Source of the DNA: Purshia tridentata | Taxonomy: Eukaryota > Streptophyta > Magnoliopsida > Rosales > Rosaceae | Assembly: GCA_003254885.1 (NCBI GenBank) | Contig: QANT01008831.1 | Span: 1-64,000 of the forward strand | Direction of reading: 5' to 3' | Length of the DNA: 64,000 nucleotides | Part shown: positions 11,814 to 24,018 of the stretch, piece by piece | Layout: each line of letters opens with the position of its first letter | Position numbering within the stretch: the first letter of the stretch is position 1 | Translations under genes and position numbers: made by a program | The notes under the pieces: model-generated | The model's input: only the letters and a program-made list of their open reading frames with translations | What the model was told of the DNA's origin: nothing | The model's database searches: none

Positions 11814-14124
11814 ATGGCTGAGGAGCACCAGAAGCCTGCGGCTGCTGAAGCCACACCTTCTTCATACACCGAGGAAGTCGTGGTGGTGCCTCACGCGCCA
11901 CCTGCCGAGAAGTCTGTCACCGAGAAAGAGTCCCCTCCCGTTCCCGAGCCAGAGGCGCCCGCCGCAGTTCCCGAGAAGCCTGTTGTAGCAGCAGAGGAGG
12001 AGGTCACCGAGACTGAGAAACCCACTGAGGAAGATCAGAAGATAATAGCTCAGTCCGTCTCTTTCAAGGAGGAGAGCTACGTGGTCGGCGAGCTTCCCGA
12101 ACCCCAGAAGAAGGCTCTTGACGACCTCAAACAGCTCATCCAGGAGGCCCTCAACAAGCACGAGTTCACCGCTCCGCCGCCTCCTCCGCCGACCAAGGAG
12201 GAGGAGAAGGCTCCTGAAGCAGCTGTTGAGGAGAAAAAGGAGGAAGAAGAAAAGAAAGAGGAGAAGGAAACTACTGAGACTGCTTATCCTGCTTCTGCTG
12301 CTGTTGAAGAACCCAAAGCTACTGTTGAAGAACCCAAAGCTATTGGTGAAGAACCCAAAGCTGCTGAAGAAGAGAAGATTGAGGCCCCTGTTGCTGCTGC
12401 TGAAGAACCCAAAGCTGAAGAACCCAAAGCCGAAGAAGCCAAAGAAGAAGAGAAGTCTGCGCCGCCGCCACCAGCGGAGGAGCCAAAGGAGACCGTGATC
12501 GTGACAGAGGTGGTGGAAAAAGTTACGGCGGTAGACGAAGATGGTGCCAAGACTGTGGAGGCCATTAAAGAGACCATAGTGGCTGTATCAGCCCCCGCCT
12601 CGGCACCAGAGGAGGCAACCACTTCAGCTGACGTGGCAGTCGAGCCTAAAGAAAAGGCGGCGGAAGCCCCAGCCGCTCCTCCGCCGCCACCGGAGGAAGT
12701 GTTAATCTGGGGAATTCCGCTTCTCGGAGATGAGCGGAGCGACGTGGTTCTGTTGAAATTCCTGAGAGCCAGGGACTTCAAGGTGAAGGATGCTTTTACG
12801 ATGATCAAGAACACCGTGCGGTGGCGCAAGGAGTTCGGGATCGACGCCGTGCTGGAAGAGGACCATGGAAGTCACTGGGACAAGGTGGTGTTCACTCACG
12901 GAGTCGACAAGGAAGGCCACCCGGTGTGCTACAACGTGTTCGGGGAGTTCCAGAACAAGGAGCTGTACCAGAACACTTTCGCTGATGAAGAGAAGAGGAA
13001 CAAGTTCATCAAGTGGACGATCCAATTCTTGGAGAAGAGCATCCGGAAGTTCGATTTCAACCCGACTGGTCTGTCCACCATTGTTCAGGTCAACGACCTC
13101 AAGAACTCCCCTGGACTCTTCAAGAGGGAGCACAACCAGGTCACCAATCAGGCCCTCCAGTTGCTTCAGGATAACTATCCCGAGTTTGTAGCCAAACAGG
13201 TACTTAATTGATCTCTCAATTCTCTTTCTAGTTCAATTTTAATTTTATTTCTAGTGTTTAATTGTTGACAATATTGGCTAATTTGATTTCTGGGTTTTGG
13301 TTGTTGAAGGTGTTCATCAATGTCCCATGGTGGTATCTTGCTTTCAATAGGATGATCAGCCCCTTCCTGACCCAGAGGACCAAGAGCAAGTTTGTATTTG
13401 CTGGTCCATCCAAGTCTGCTGAAACCCTTTTCAAGTGAGTACTCTAATTAATTCAATTTTCATTTTCATATCACTTTTGTTATGTTTTTGTCTCATTACT
13501 GCTTGGCTGGTGTTTGTTCACTATAATTCTCTTTAATTTGTTGGTTTGTATTTGAATTTTGACAAACAGATATATAGCTCCTGAGCATGTGCCAGTTCAG
13601 TATGGTGGGCTAAGCAGGGAGGGTGAGAATGAATTCACCACAGCTGACTCTGTCACAGAGATCACTGTTAAGCCCGCTGCCAAACACACCGTCGAAATCC
13701 CAGTTTCTGAGGTAAGCAGGCTTGACACACTTTTAACAATAGATTTAGATTTGTGAAACACCGTTGGATTTGTTCGTATGACATACGAATTTCTGCTATA
13801 AACGAATTTAGTACATAACTACATGGATGTATTCGTTCTGATTGTAATTGGGTTTTGTTGAATTTGCAGAGTGGGGTTCTAGTTTGGGAAGTGAGAGTGG
13901 TGGGTTGGGATGTGAGCTATGGAGCTGAATTTATTCCAAGCGCTGAGGACGGCTACACCGTAATCTTACAGAAGGCAAGGAAGGTAGCCCCGACTGACGA
14001 GCCAGTGATCTCAAACAGCTACAAGATTGGTGAGGCAGGCAAGGTTGTGCTCACCATTGATAACCAAAGTTCCAAGAAGAAGAAGCTCCTGTACAGGTCC
14101 AAGACCAAACCTTCCTCTGAATAA
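11814..14124 (+). CDS. PATL1: Patellin (Sec14-GOLD phosphoinositide-binding protein), PATL1/2-like
   Basis: Exons 11814-13199, 13310-13434, 13570-13711 and 13870-14124 join in phase to give 635 residues. Patellins bind phosphoinositides and act in membrane trafficking, cell-plate formation and auxin-carrier positioning at the plasma membrane. Residues 1 to about 290 are a low-complexity Pro/Glu/Lys/Ala arm with EEPKA-type repeats near 165-205. The CRAL-TRIO N region starts near 296 (IWGIPLL, LLKFLRARDFKVKDA) and the Sec14 lipid pocket follows to about 525. The C-terminal GOLD domain includes SWELR-like VWEVRVVGWDVSYGAEF and ends in a basic SKKKKLLYR segment. The N-terminal DGAKTVEAIKETIVAVS motif recalls Arabidopsis PATL1/PATL2, while the Sec14 part is close to PATL3, so the symbol is tentative. 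Intron phases 0, 2, 0 are identical to those of the neighbouring patellin. Confidence 0.9.
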
Positions 14125-17100
14125 AACGCTTGAATAGTTAAATTATTCATGTCTGCCTGTCTTGGGTCAACATTGCCAATCAAATACAAGACATTCAACA
14201 ATTGCAGTGCCTGCAGAATAAACAGGGTTCTTTGTTTTTAAATACAGGGTTAATTTTTGGGTTCTTTTGGTTAATATTTAATTTTGCTTTGCAATGAAGA
14301 AAACAAGTGGTGTCTGTGGGGGTATTTTTATTCATATTTGTTTTAGTTTATGGGGATTATTTTGGCTATTTTGTTTTGGATTGTAAACAATAGTTGAAGT
14401 CAAGTCCTGGTTTGGGTATGGGATGCATGTGATGGGGGGAAACAATTTGAGGTATATATATATATATGTTTAGGGGAATGGACATGTGTGTGGACTTGGG
14501 ACACAAAACTCTGTTTCTATTCTTGATACACTGCCTGTAAAATTTGTGTAAATTTGGTACCTTGAGGTTTTTGTTCATCTGTTGGTCACTTGCTATATGC
14601 CTATTAATCATTTGTTATTTATAATTTCTTTTTCTTGTTCTCATCTGCTATTTGGAGATAGAACAAAAATTGGTGAAGTATGGAATGTTAGTTACAGTTG
14701 GATTTTTCTTGGATTCTCCCATTCAAGTACATTACATCAATTATTTTTGTAGTTTTCCCAACCAAAGTAAAATTCTTCTAAATCTTTCAATTCAAATGGA
14801 TCCTTACTTTTACTGTTTATAAACAAGTCAAACCAAATTCTCATGTGTTCTTCTTCCCAAAGGAAAAGGGTAAAGTAAGAAGATAATTTTTAAATTTTCC
14901 TATAACAAGTTAAAAAGAAAATGAAGTTGGGAATTTTCTTTTGGGTAATTAATTGATCACTTTTTTGAAAGTTATCTCAAAAAAATGAATTTATCCTCAA
15001 AGACTTGGAAGTCTTTTTATGACATTTTGTAATTTTAATTGTGTGCGCACTTTTCTTTTCTTTTTTTTTCATTTTTTGCAACTCCCATTTTCTAAAAACA
15101 TGTTTTTCTAAGACTTCTTCAGATTTCTCTTTTTTTCTTTTTTTTTTTAGGCCACTACTTAAGAATTCAACATACATGATATGGATCTATGATACTACAT
15201 GAACATAATAATTTGGTATTAACACGTGCCTTCTAATGAGTATTTACTATTTAGGCTGGTTAAGTTATGATTTTTCATGAGCAGTTGAGCGCGTCACGCT
15301 GTCATACTAACGTGGTATGACCGTTTCATCCAAATATTTTTCATCTATGTTTGGGCATGGAGGAAGGAGTTGGGGCCCACAAACCGTTGTTAAAAAGGGA
15401 GCAAAAAAAAAAAACAGAAAAAAAAAGTATATGCGAGTCTCCATCGAAAAGTCATTTCACGTCTCTTTAATCATAAGCGGAAACAAGGGCAGCACATGTG
15501 TTGTTAACATTGATGATAACTTTTCCGTTGTAAAATTAATTAAATAATTAAAATTATTACTTTAATAAGAAGGTAAGCCGGCAGTAATTTTGGCAATCAC
15601 TTTGCAAAAAGCAAGGCCTTCTTTCTTTCTTACTTTCTTTCTTTCTTTATTACTTGTCTTCTTCTCCAGCTTTATTCATGCTAGTATAGCTGATTATTCC
15701 TTCATAGTACTGGGCCCCATGTTTGGTTTGGCTTGTAATCATTTTCTCCACCACCTTAATTATATTAATAATTAATTGAATACTTTGATTAATTATTGCT
15801 CTTCAATTTTATTCCCAATCAGCATGTTCAAGCAAAGCATGATCATTCTTGGCCAAAAAAAAAAAAAAGCAAAGCATGATCATTCATCACATCACACATT
15901 CACACTTATAAATATCACAAGCCATCTGCTATGTATTATTTTACATAAATTATTTTAAAATGGTCATTTATAAATTATATTGTGGTTGGAGATTCTTAGT
16001 TTGAGAGTGACATTCCATGCTGATTTTTCAGGGTCTCCTTTTGCTATCAGATGCATAAAACCCAGTTTAACCAAAGGCTTTTGAGGGTTAAGATCGTCCT
16101 TGTCTATTATTAGTGATAAGAATTATCTAAATGGTGTCTTCAATCAAGCTTTTAATATTATTTGTCACATCATAGCGATTTTGTCATATTCAATTTGGTA
16201 AAATGTCACCTGATTGAGTTTATATTCAGTGAATATATAAATGACTTTGTTTTTATGGATTTTTCTCTTCAACATAAGAGAATTTACGAACAAAAAGACG
16301 ACTCTCTCACATTAGTTGGTGAGCCCCTTCAGCACATTTTTTGTTTTGTACTTATTGTGCATCTCTCGCTTTACATGAAAAAAGCACTCTCATTTTTTTT
16401 CTCAAAAATTATAATTGATTTAGGTAGCTACTATTTGAACATTTTCCAAATGTAATCATACAGGCTATTTTTTTTCTTTAAATTTATTCAATCTCCTTTT
16501 TCTACGATAAAAAAAAGTAAAAACCTTCTTTTCTAATTAAATTTCAAAATTGGCCTCAATACTTTTTAAAATCCTACTACTACTTTTTAGGCTGCCAAAA
16601 TTACCGTTCAGTTTTTTTCCTCCTAGATGCAAACAGATCGTGGACCCAAAGAAAAATCTTACATCTATTTTTATGACCAAAATATTTGTGTGTGTGACAC
16701 TAATATCATGTGACATACTAATGTGGTATTATAAATTTACTCAAATAATAATATGTCAATATAATATGAAATAGCCTTTTGCATACCACCCAATTTCTCA
16801 TTAAAGAAAAAAAGTCAATATATCACTACAAGCCAATTTGGTGAGAACTAGATACAGTGGATCGAGGAGAGTCCAAAAATAAAATGGAGTAATTATTATA
16901 TGACAATTCTTATCAGTATTATTAATATTTTGATCTTTGTTTTAGGTCATCCGATCGAGTGCTTAATGAACACATCAAAATATGATGAGTCTTGTGTGCA
17001 GATATTGTTATTCTTAGTACGTAGTAATTATTATATGACAATTCTTATCAGTATTATTAATATTCTGATCTTTGTTTTAGGTCATCCGATCGAGTGCTTA

Positions 17101-18632
17101 TTCAGAGTTATATGCTGCTTATTGTCTCTATTATTTCAAAATAACCTTAAAAAAGTAATAATATGCTGTACAAATGACTAATTCTATTAACGTCTATCAA
17201 TTTTAATCCTTAAATTACTTATCAGTTACAACGAAAGATTAGGAGGCGTAATTAAGGGTTGGCTAACCTTGACTTTAGCTCTCCTAAGCCAAGCAGCAAA
17301 AATTAAATTCTAGGTATACCCCCAATCTTTTAGGCTCGCTACTCCAACTAGAGTTTGAGGACAAAATGATATGGTTTTAGACTTTAGGGACCAAAGTATA
17401 CCCATAATCACAGTTTAGGAGGTAAGATTAAAATTTACCGTTTAATTAAAGAGTTAGGATAATGATCTAGAGGATACTACTCTCTTACAAAGAGATGATG
17501 CAGAGAAAATGTAGAAGAAGGACTGAATTACTGTATACTTACGCCAAAACGTAGTGCTACATTTCATCTATTTAAGTTTTTACATTTTTTCTGTTTTTTC
17601 TTTTCACAAGAAAGAAGTTTCCATGATCTAAATGCACCTTTAAGCATGATTTCTCTCTCTCTAGTAACTAGATTCTTTCGGAGAGACTTGCCCGGTACAA
17701 TCATGGTTGTTTTTGTAATAATCATTACATTTGAACTGTTGTGGCAATCCATTTTCTCAACTGAGGTTTCTCATAAAATGTGAGAGCATTAGACTCTGTC
17801 TTTGTTTCGAAGCACATGCTAGAGATAGACCAACATGTATTTGATTATTATTAAAAGGTTTAAGTTCACAAGCACATGCTAGAGCAGTACACTCTTGCTT
17901 TTATTGAATAAAATTTTTGTTTACTGGCCCAAAAAAAATGTATATATACACTTGTGAACTTGACTGATGAAATTTGGATTTAGCACTTCCGAAATACAAA
18001 AACATAATTTAGATACTCAACTGGAGTAAAATAGTCACCATTTCTTTGCAAGCTAGTTACATTCTATTCTTTTATTACTAAATTAAGTAATAAGAGAGAA
18101 AGACACATCGATATTTAACAAAGGAGTATGAATAGTTTATGCTAATTAAATAAAGTGTTTTTTGTTTTTTTGATTAATTATACACACTGGGGTCCAAAAG
18201 GTTGTGATACATAGAGATCCACGTAACCAACACTTAAAAACCACCTTAAATAGATTTAACTGAACCATTCTTCTCACCTGTCCCCTTGGCTTTCCTCCCA
18301 AATTAATTATGTTTTTGTGTCCAAGTATAAATATAGTCCCTTCAAACAAACAAAAACTCAACCCTATGTGCAGCTCCCACCAGCCTAGCTAGCACCTCAC
18401 CCCAAAAGCATAAACTAGAATATAGAAACCACAAGAAAAAACAAAATAAGTAATTTGCAAAACCAAAATTACAACTCTAATCCTTTAGCATAATGAAGAC
18501 TAGAAACCCAAATTTACAAACACAACAAAATGAAGATGGTAGGATTAATATGATGCCAAACCCTTCCTCTTCTCTGTCTTTCTCCCAAGTGCACAACAGA
18601 AGTGTTTGAATTGCAGAACTATGGAAATTTTT
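14125..18632. other. Intergenic between convergent patellins
   Basis: The two patellins end towards each other across 4.5 kb. No gene recognised on either strand. Contents are AT-rich sequence, poly(A/T) runs, a TTTC-type microsatellite near 15620-15650 and the 78-bp direct repeat pair at 16888-17100. The remaining short frames show no domain. Confidence 0.5.
16888..17100. repeat. 78-bp direct repeat pair
   Basis: Copies at 16888-16965 and 17023-17100 differ at one base (TATTTTGATC against TATTCTGATC). They are separated by 57 bases of unrelated sequence. The near-identity implies a recent local duplication. Confidence 0.95.
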
Positions 18633-20698
18633 TCAGTCTGTGAAGGGTTCGATCTTGAACCTGTAGAGAAGCCTTTTCTTTTTTGAGGTTGGGTTATCAA
18701 TGGTGAGCAATATTTTACCCAGTTCATCAACTTTGTAGCTGTGATTCACCACTGGTTCATCAGTTGGGGTCATCTTTGTGGGTTTCGTTATGATAGTTGT
18801 ATATCGACCTGTAGCGTCAGGCACAAATTCAGCCCCATAGCTCACCTCCCATCCCACGACACGAAGCTCCCACACAATGATGCACTTCTGCAATTTATTA
18901 AGCTCCGATATTAATGGAAGTAATCTCCCATACATGATTCATCACCATAGCATAATGAAACAGATTACATTTGTCGAGAAGTGTAAAATTGTATGGATAC
19001 ACTTCTCATTATATATGCATGATCCATGGACAATAATTTAGCACTTGGAATGTATATAAGTAGTCTATATCAAGTGAAAGTAGAAGAACAAATAAGAAAG
19101 TTTGAATTCAAACCTCATAAATTATAATTTCCACAATCTGCTTTGTTGCAGGTTTAATGGGAACCTCAATAACTGGATCAGCAATGTTGAACTCTGGGTT
19201 GCAGTCACAGTAATCCACACCCAAGCCACCATATTGAATTGGAACATGCTCAGCACGAATGTATCTGCAGCGTCAATTGAAATTTAAAGTTTAAATTAAA
19301 CCAGCCATAAATAAGGATCAGATTCAGAGCATAATTTTCCATAAAAGATAGACAGACTCTCTACTAACTTGAAAAGGGTCTCTGCAGATTTGGCTGGGCC
19401 TGCAAAAACAAACTTGCTTTTGGTTCTGCGGGTCAAGAAGGGACTGATCATGGTGTCGAATGCAAGATACCACCAAGGAGCATTGATAAACACCTTAATT
19501 AAGAAAAACAGCATAACCAAACAAAATTACATCAAACCCAAAACTGGCATCAAATTAAACCATCAAGTAGCAATTAATACAGAGATATAAATATAAAAAT
19601 ACCAAGACCAACTAGAATTACCTGCTTGGCTACGAACTCGGGATAATTGTCCTGCAACAACTGAAGGGCTTGTTTGGTGGCTATCCGAAGCTCCTTCTTT
19701 GCTGGACCCGGAGAGTTTTTGAGGTCATTAACCTGAAAAATAGTAGAAATACCACCAGGCCTGAAATCAAGCTTCCTGATACTTCTCTCCAAGAACTGAA
19801 TCCGCCATCGGAGGAACTTGGTTCGCTTCTCCTCATCCAAGAACGTTTTCTGATACAACTCTTTGTTCTGAAACTCCCCAAACACATTGTAACACACAGG
19901 GTGACCATCCCTATCATACCCATGCATGAACACCACCTTCTCCAAATCATCACCCAGATCTTCATCAAGAAGCGCATCGATCCCAAACTCCTTCCTCCAT
20001 CGGATCGTGTTTCGAAGCATCACGAAGGCATCTTTCACCTTGAAGTCTCTGGCCCTCAGAAACTTGAGAAGAATCACATCACTTCTGTCGTCCTTAAGAA
20101 GAGGAACCCCCCAAATCGACACCTCCTCCGGAGCAACTGCCACTTGTTGACTTTCTTTGGCTACTTCTTCGGCCTCCTTTAATGGGTTCTCTTCGATTTT
20201 GGTTTCGGATTCGGAAATGGGTGCTTCAGTGGCTGCTTTCTCTTGTGAAGTGATCAATTGGTGAGTATTGAGATCTTCCTGAACGAGCTGCCTGAGTTCC
20301 TTAAGAGCTTTTAGCTCAGAATTTGAGAGATCAGCTACTATATTACTCTCTTCTTTGAATGAAACCAAAGATCGAGGAATACTCTTCTGCTCCGCAGCCG
20401 ATTTCAAAGAACCAACCACGAAAGTCTCTCCTGGGGATTTGGGGTTTACCTCAGACTCTGGTAGCGGTGACTCAGTGACTGTGACAACTGGTGCTGGTGC
20501 TGGTAGCTCTTCTCTCTGGGTCTTTTCGACTGACTCAGACTCCACCACCGCCGGCACTGGTGGCGGGTCTTCTTTCTCGGACTCTGTCACCTCCGGCAGT
20601 GATGGAGGTGGCAGTGGGTCTTCTTTAGCCTCAGCAGGCTCCGGAGGTGCTTGGCCTGAAGGGGGTGGAGGGGTTGTTTTGGGGGTTTCATCAGCCAT
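18633..20698 (-). CDS. PATL3: Patellin (Sec14-GOLD protein), PATL3-like
   Basis: Exons on the minus strand: 20698-19622, 19493-19369, 19264-19114, 18887-18633, joining in phase to 535 residues. Exons 2 and 4 are 125 and 255 nt, exactly as in the plus-strand patellin, showing common descent. The N-terminal arm is shorter (about 190 residues), rich in Pro, Glu and Ser. It carries the SLVSFKEESN motif seen in the neighbour as SVSFKEES. CRAL-TRIO N (IWGVPLL, LLKFLRARDFKVKDAF), Sec14 (PVCYNVFGEFQNKELYQ, FVAKQVFINAPWWYLAF) and GOLD (VWELRVVGWEVSYGAEF) follow, with a basic SKKKRLLYRF end. The YCDCNPEF insert and KCIIVWE exon junction resemble Arabidopsis PATL3. It should act in phosphoinositide-linked membrane trafficking. 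A purine-rich leader (GAGAGA) precedes the start. Confidence 0.9.
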
Positions 20699-22292
20699 TT
20701 TTAGGAAAATGTCAAAAGGGGCTGAAGAAAAAATGGCACAAAAGAAATGAGTAACGAGAGGTAGAGAGAGTGCCGACCCAGATAGAGAGAGAGATGGATA
20801 TAGAAGATGCTTATTTAGGAACTGTGTTTTGTTTTGTGCGTTGTGTCATGACTCATACATACTGACAGAGAGGCCCTCGTCTAGTCGTTGTGTTAAACGC
20901 ATGCTCAGTTGCTCACCACAGAAATAGTAAATACCACCGTCAATAACTGAATCTACTACTCTAGAATCCTATGCTAATTCAACTGCCACGGTAGTACAAC
21001 CTACTTTTCTTGCTTTTGTCTTTTCTCTCTTCTACTGTTACTGTGTACCCCGAAACTAAAACCAAAAATTCTTTCACATCAAATAAAACAAAACAAAATT
21101 CATGTCTCAAAATTTCAACCACTTTTAATCGGACTTGAATTGATTCACCATATTCCAGTTAGGTATTGAAATACTGACATTTTCTTCGCTTCTCACTACT
21201 TTTTTTTTCTTTTCTATTTATAATAAGCTTAGGTTATATGAATAATGATCATTTAATTAAATTACCCATAAACTTTCTACTAATAAAGACGTGGTTAATA
21301 TGAAAGAGCTTCTCTTTCAAGTTAAGAAGAAATTCAACATCATCAAGTTAGACAAAATCATAATTTGACGATATAAAAAAAGAGAGATACAGCTAATCAA
21401 GAGGATATAGTGAACCACAAAATGTATACCTATACATAAATAAAAACTAGAAAAAAAAAATTAAGCATAAATAAAAAAACTGAACATGCAATGCAATACA
21501 ATATAACTCTATCTAAGTTATGCGGTTCTTCATTGTATAAAATTCATCAATGACCTCTTATGTATTTATATTATTAGAAAGTTAAAATCATACAATTAGC
21601 AAGAAACTCATTTTTTATTTTGTTTCGGAACATACAACTAATTTTCCACCATAGAAAAAAACAAAAAAAACAAAAAAAATGTGAATTTGGACAATATTTT
21701 CACTACCCTATACTACCAAAGATGCATAGAGTACTTTGTGTTACATATTAATTCTGAAACATTAAGGAAAAATGCAAAAGCATGATAATGAAGCATATTA
21801 ATGTCAAAAATAGCTATAAATTTACACTCAAATCAAAACCCCCAATTTGAACTCCAATTTCAATTTCCAAATTTAGACCCTAACATTGTCCATTTACAAA
21901 TTTAAACCATCAATGAAATCTAAGAGTTTAAAACTAACAGTTTAGGGTGGGTGGATTAGTGGGGTGGGCTAGGCTTAAAATTATTGGGGTATTTTTTTCT
22001 TTTACAAAAATTTGGGGTGGGCTTGAGTACCTCCGTCCTTGGTGACTGAAACATTAAAAAAAAATATTAGAAAACAAAATATGTGAAGGAACCCGAGATG
22101 TAAATCCCACTTACCTGAGAAAGGTGGGTTGATAGTTGTTTTTTTAGGGCAATGCTGATATATAGTAAAATTGAGACAAAATTAATTACAAATGCAGGCG
22201 GCAATAAAAATTTATTAAAACAATTCCAAGCCGTTGGATGAGAGCTCGCAGACCATCTAACGACTGGGTTGGAAGCCGTGGGGTTTAAGTCT
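20699..22292. other. Intergenic, shared upstream region of PATL3-like and NAC genes
   Basis: The patellin (minus) and the NAC gene (plus) are divergent, so both promoters lie here. The first 120 bases carry GAGAG runs (patellin leader). The middle is AT-rich with poly(A) runs. Nothing coding recognised. Confidence 0.5.
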
Positions 22293-22300
22293 TATAAATA
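22293..22300 (+). promoter_or_regulatory. TATA box of the NAC gene
   Basis: TATAAATA inside GTCTTATAAATAGAC, about 160 bases before the first in-line ATG at 22452. Expected transcription start is near 22320-22335. No ATG lies between there and 22452, which matters for the upstream truncated copy. Confidence 0.65.
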
Positions 22301-22405
22301 GACACACGCCCTACTGCTTGAGTTGCAAGAACTAGTTTCAAGACTGCTAGCTAGCTTAACCCTAAAGCCCTGGGGTACGTCTTTTCTATTTGCTTTTGTT
22401 TTATC

Positions 22406-22929
22406 AAATCTTAAAGAAAACACACCGTCGTTTTTCTCTGGTCGATACTCAATGGCTGTGCCGGTGGGTTTCCGGTTCCAACCGACGGACGAAGAGCTCT
22501 TGAGCCACTTCCTCTACAACAAGGTTGTGGCCATGATAAACAACACACCCCCACCGCAAGAACCGTTGGATATCCCTGAGGTCGACTTGTTCGACAAGAA
22601 TCAAGAACCGTGGGAGATTTGGGAAAAGTTTGAGGGACCGAAATTGATGGACCAAGATCTTTACCTAAAATCTTAAAGAAAACACATCGTCGTCTTTCTC
22701 TGGTCGATACTCAATGGCTGTGCCGGTGGGTTTCCGGTTCCAACCGACAGACGAGGAGCTCTTGAGCCACTTCCTCTACAACAAGGTTGTGGCCATGATG
22801 AACAACACACCACCACCGCAAGAACCGTTGGATATCCCTGAGGTCGACTTGTTCGACAAGAATCAAGAACCGTGGGAGATTTGGGAAAACTTGGAGGGAC
22901 CGAAATTGATGGACCAAGATCTTTACCTC
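22406..22929 (+). repeat. 262-bp tandem duplication of NAC leader and 5' coding end
   Basis: Copy 1 is 22406-22667 and copy 2 is 22668-22929, abutting with no spacer. They differ at roughly nine positions, so about 96-97% identical. Each carries the same leader piece (AAATCTTAAAGAAAACACA) and about 72 codons of the NAC domain starting ATGGCTGTGCCG. Confidence 0.95.
22452..22676 (+). pseudogene. Truncated NAC 5' copy (74 codons)
   Basis: The open frame starts at the duplicated ATG and encodes NAC subdomains A and part of B (VGFRFQPTDEELLSHFLYNK) in frame. It runs into the second repeat unit, where the leader sequence AAATCTTAA ends it. It lacks the DNA-binding core and the activation region. 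It is not independently decayed: no frameshift and only a handful of substitutions relative to the full gene. If the transcript starts at the TATA box at 22293, this is the first open frame on the mRNA and ends 37 bases before the full NAC start. Confidence 0.85.
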
Positions 22930-24018
22930 TACACCAAGCTCAAGAAGGCCAACCCCAAAGGTTCCCGCATCGATCGCAAGGTCGGGAAGGGTACGTGGAG
23001 TGAGGGCGAACCCGCCAAACTGGTTTACGTTGGAGAGACCAAGAACGCCATTGGGCGGAAGAGGAAGTTCCGGTACGAGAACAAAGGGAACAAAGACCGC
23101 CATGCTGGCTGGTACATGGATGAGTATAGTCTTCTCGCTGATGATGGTAACAGTTTTTTGGATTGTGTGATTTGTCGTCTCAGACCAAACGACAGGTCGT
23201 CTTTGTCTGGAAACAAGAGGAAGAACACGTCGTCATTGTGCCAAGAATCTGATGATCGTGAGAAGGGGAAGAAGCCCAGAATTAACAAAAGAAAGGCAAG
23301 AAAAGTAGAAGAAGAACAAGTTGAAGGGGCGGAGACAAGTAGTGTGGTGGTGAATATTGTGCCCAACAACAACAACCACAACAAGTTGGATGACGCTGAA
23401 GAAGTCAAGGGAATTGAGGGTAATTGTGATTCTGGTAGTGATGATCCTCTGCTGAACATGGACATTGAGCAAGAATTAAGGGCAATGCTGGACTGTGATG
23501 AGGAGGTCAACAACATTGACTACTATAATGGCACTACTACAACACCACCTGCACTGCCTGATCATCATCAATATCCTCATGAGACTGCTCAATTAGTCCA
23601 ACCCTTACAAACTGATTCTGGGTTTGCTGTTGATGAACTGGGGATGATGAATATGACCAACAACAACCATGGGTTTGATAATGAAGGTGGTGATCAATAT
23701 TTAATTGATTATAATGTTAATCATGACAGGCGCCTCTTTGACATTGAAGAAGAATTAATGGCAATGCTTCCTGATAATGATGATGATCACCATCTTGCTG
23801 AAACCCAGTTACTACAGCTACCCTTAATGCCAGCTGATCATTCTGGGAATCTTGGTGCTGATGCTGATGCTGATGTTGGAGGAGCAGCAACATTGCAAGT
23901 GGAAGCTGCAGCTACATCTAATTATTATGGTATTTTCGACAGTATAGGCAACCAGCCACTGTTAGACAGTTCCTATTGGTCCATGTCTGTTTTCAATGAC
24001 TTCAAGGGCCGTAATTAA
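22714..24018 (+). CDS. NAC-domain transcription factor, single exon
   Basis: The gene encodes 434 residues and should be a nuclear DNA-binding regulator. The NAC domain spans roughly residues 3-160. Subdomain A is VGFRFQPTDEELLSHFL, followed by the EPWEIWE segment, then a basic DNA-contact region (GSRIDRKVGKGTWSEGE, GRKRKFRYENKG) and a CVICRLRP end. A bipartite basic nuclear signal (KKPRINKRKARK) lies near 190. The C-terminal half is acidic, Asn-rich and His-rich. It carries two copies of the motif DIExELxAML at 250-259 and 343-352, probably part of the activation region. Most NAC genes have two or more introns, so a single exon is slightly unusual. The start is the second tandem copy of the ATG. 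I cannot assign a named subgroup. Confidence 0.9.
   Translation: MAVPVGFRFQPTDEELLSHFLYNKVVAMMNNTPPPQEPLDIPEVDLFDKNQEPWEIWENLEGPKLMDQDLYLYTKLKKANPKGSRIDRKVGKGTWSEGEPAKLVYVGETKNAIGRKRKFRYENKGNKDRHAGWYMDEYSLLADDGNSFLDCVICRLRPNDRSSLSGNKRKNTSSLCQESDDREKGKKPRINKRKARKVEEEQVEGAETSSVVVNIVPNNNNHNKLDDAEEVKGIEGNCDSGSDDPLLNMDIEQELRAMLDCDEEVNNIDYYNGTTTTPPALPDHHQYPHETAQLVQPLQTDSGFAVDELGMMNMTNNNHGFDNEGGDQYLIDYNVNHDRRLFDIEEELMAMLPDNDDDHHLAETQLLQLPLMPADHSGNLGADADADVGGAATLQVEAAATSNYYGIFDSIGNQPLLDSSYWSMSVFNDFKGRN

Noticed and set aside
12118-12498. Arg/Leu/Lys-rich open frame overlapping patellin exon 1
   Set aside because: Out-of-frame shadow of the Glu/Lys/Pro-rich arm of the patellin.
16888-17100. CRISPR-like or regulatory array
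   Set aside because: Only two repeat copies of 78 bases in plant DNA; a simple local duplication explains it.
22452-24018. One longer NAC gene spliced from the truncated copy into the full copy
   Set aside because: No convincing donor in copy 1 and acceptor in copy 2 would give a sensible protein; the full gene reads cleanly from its own ATG.
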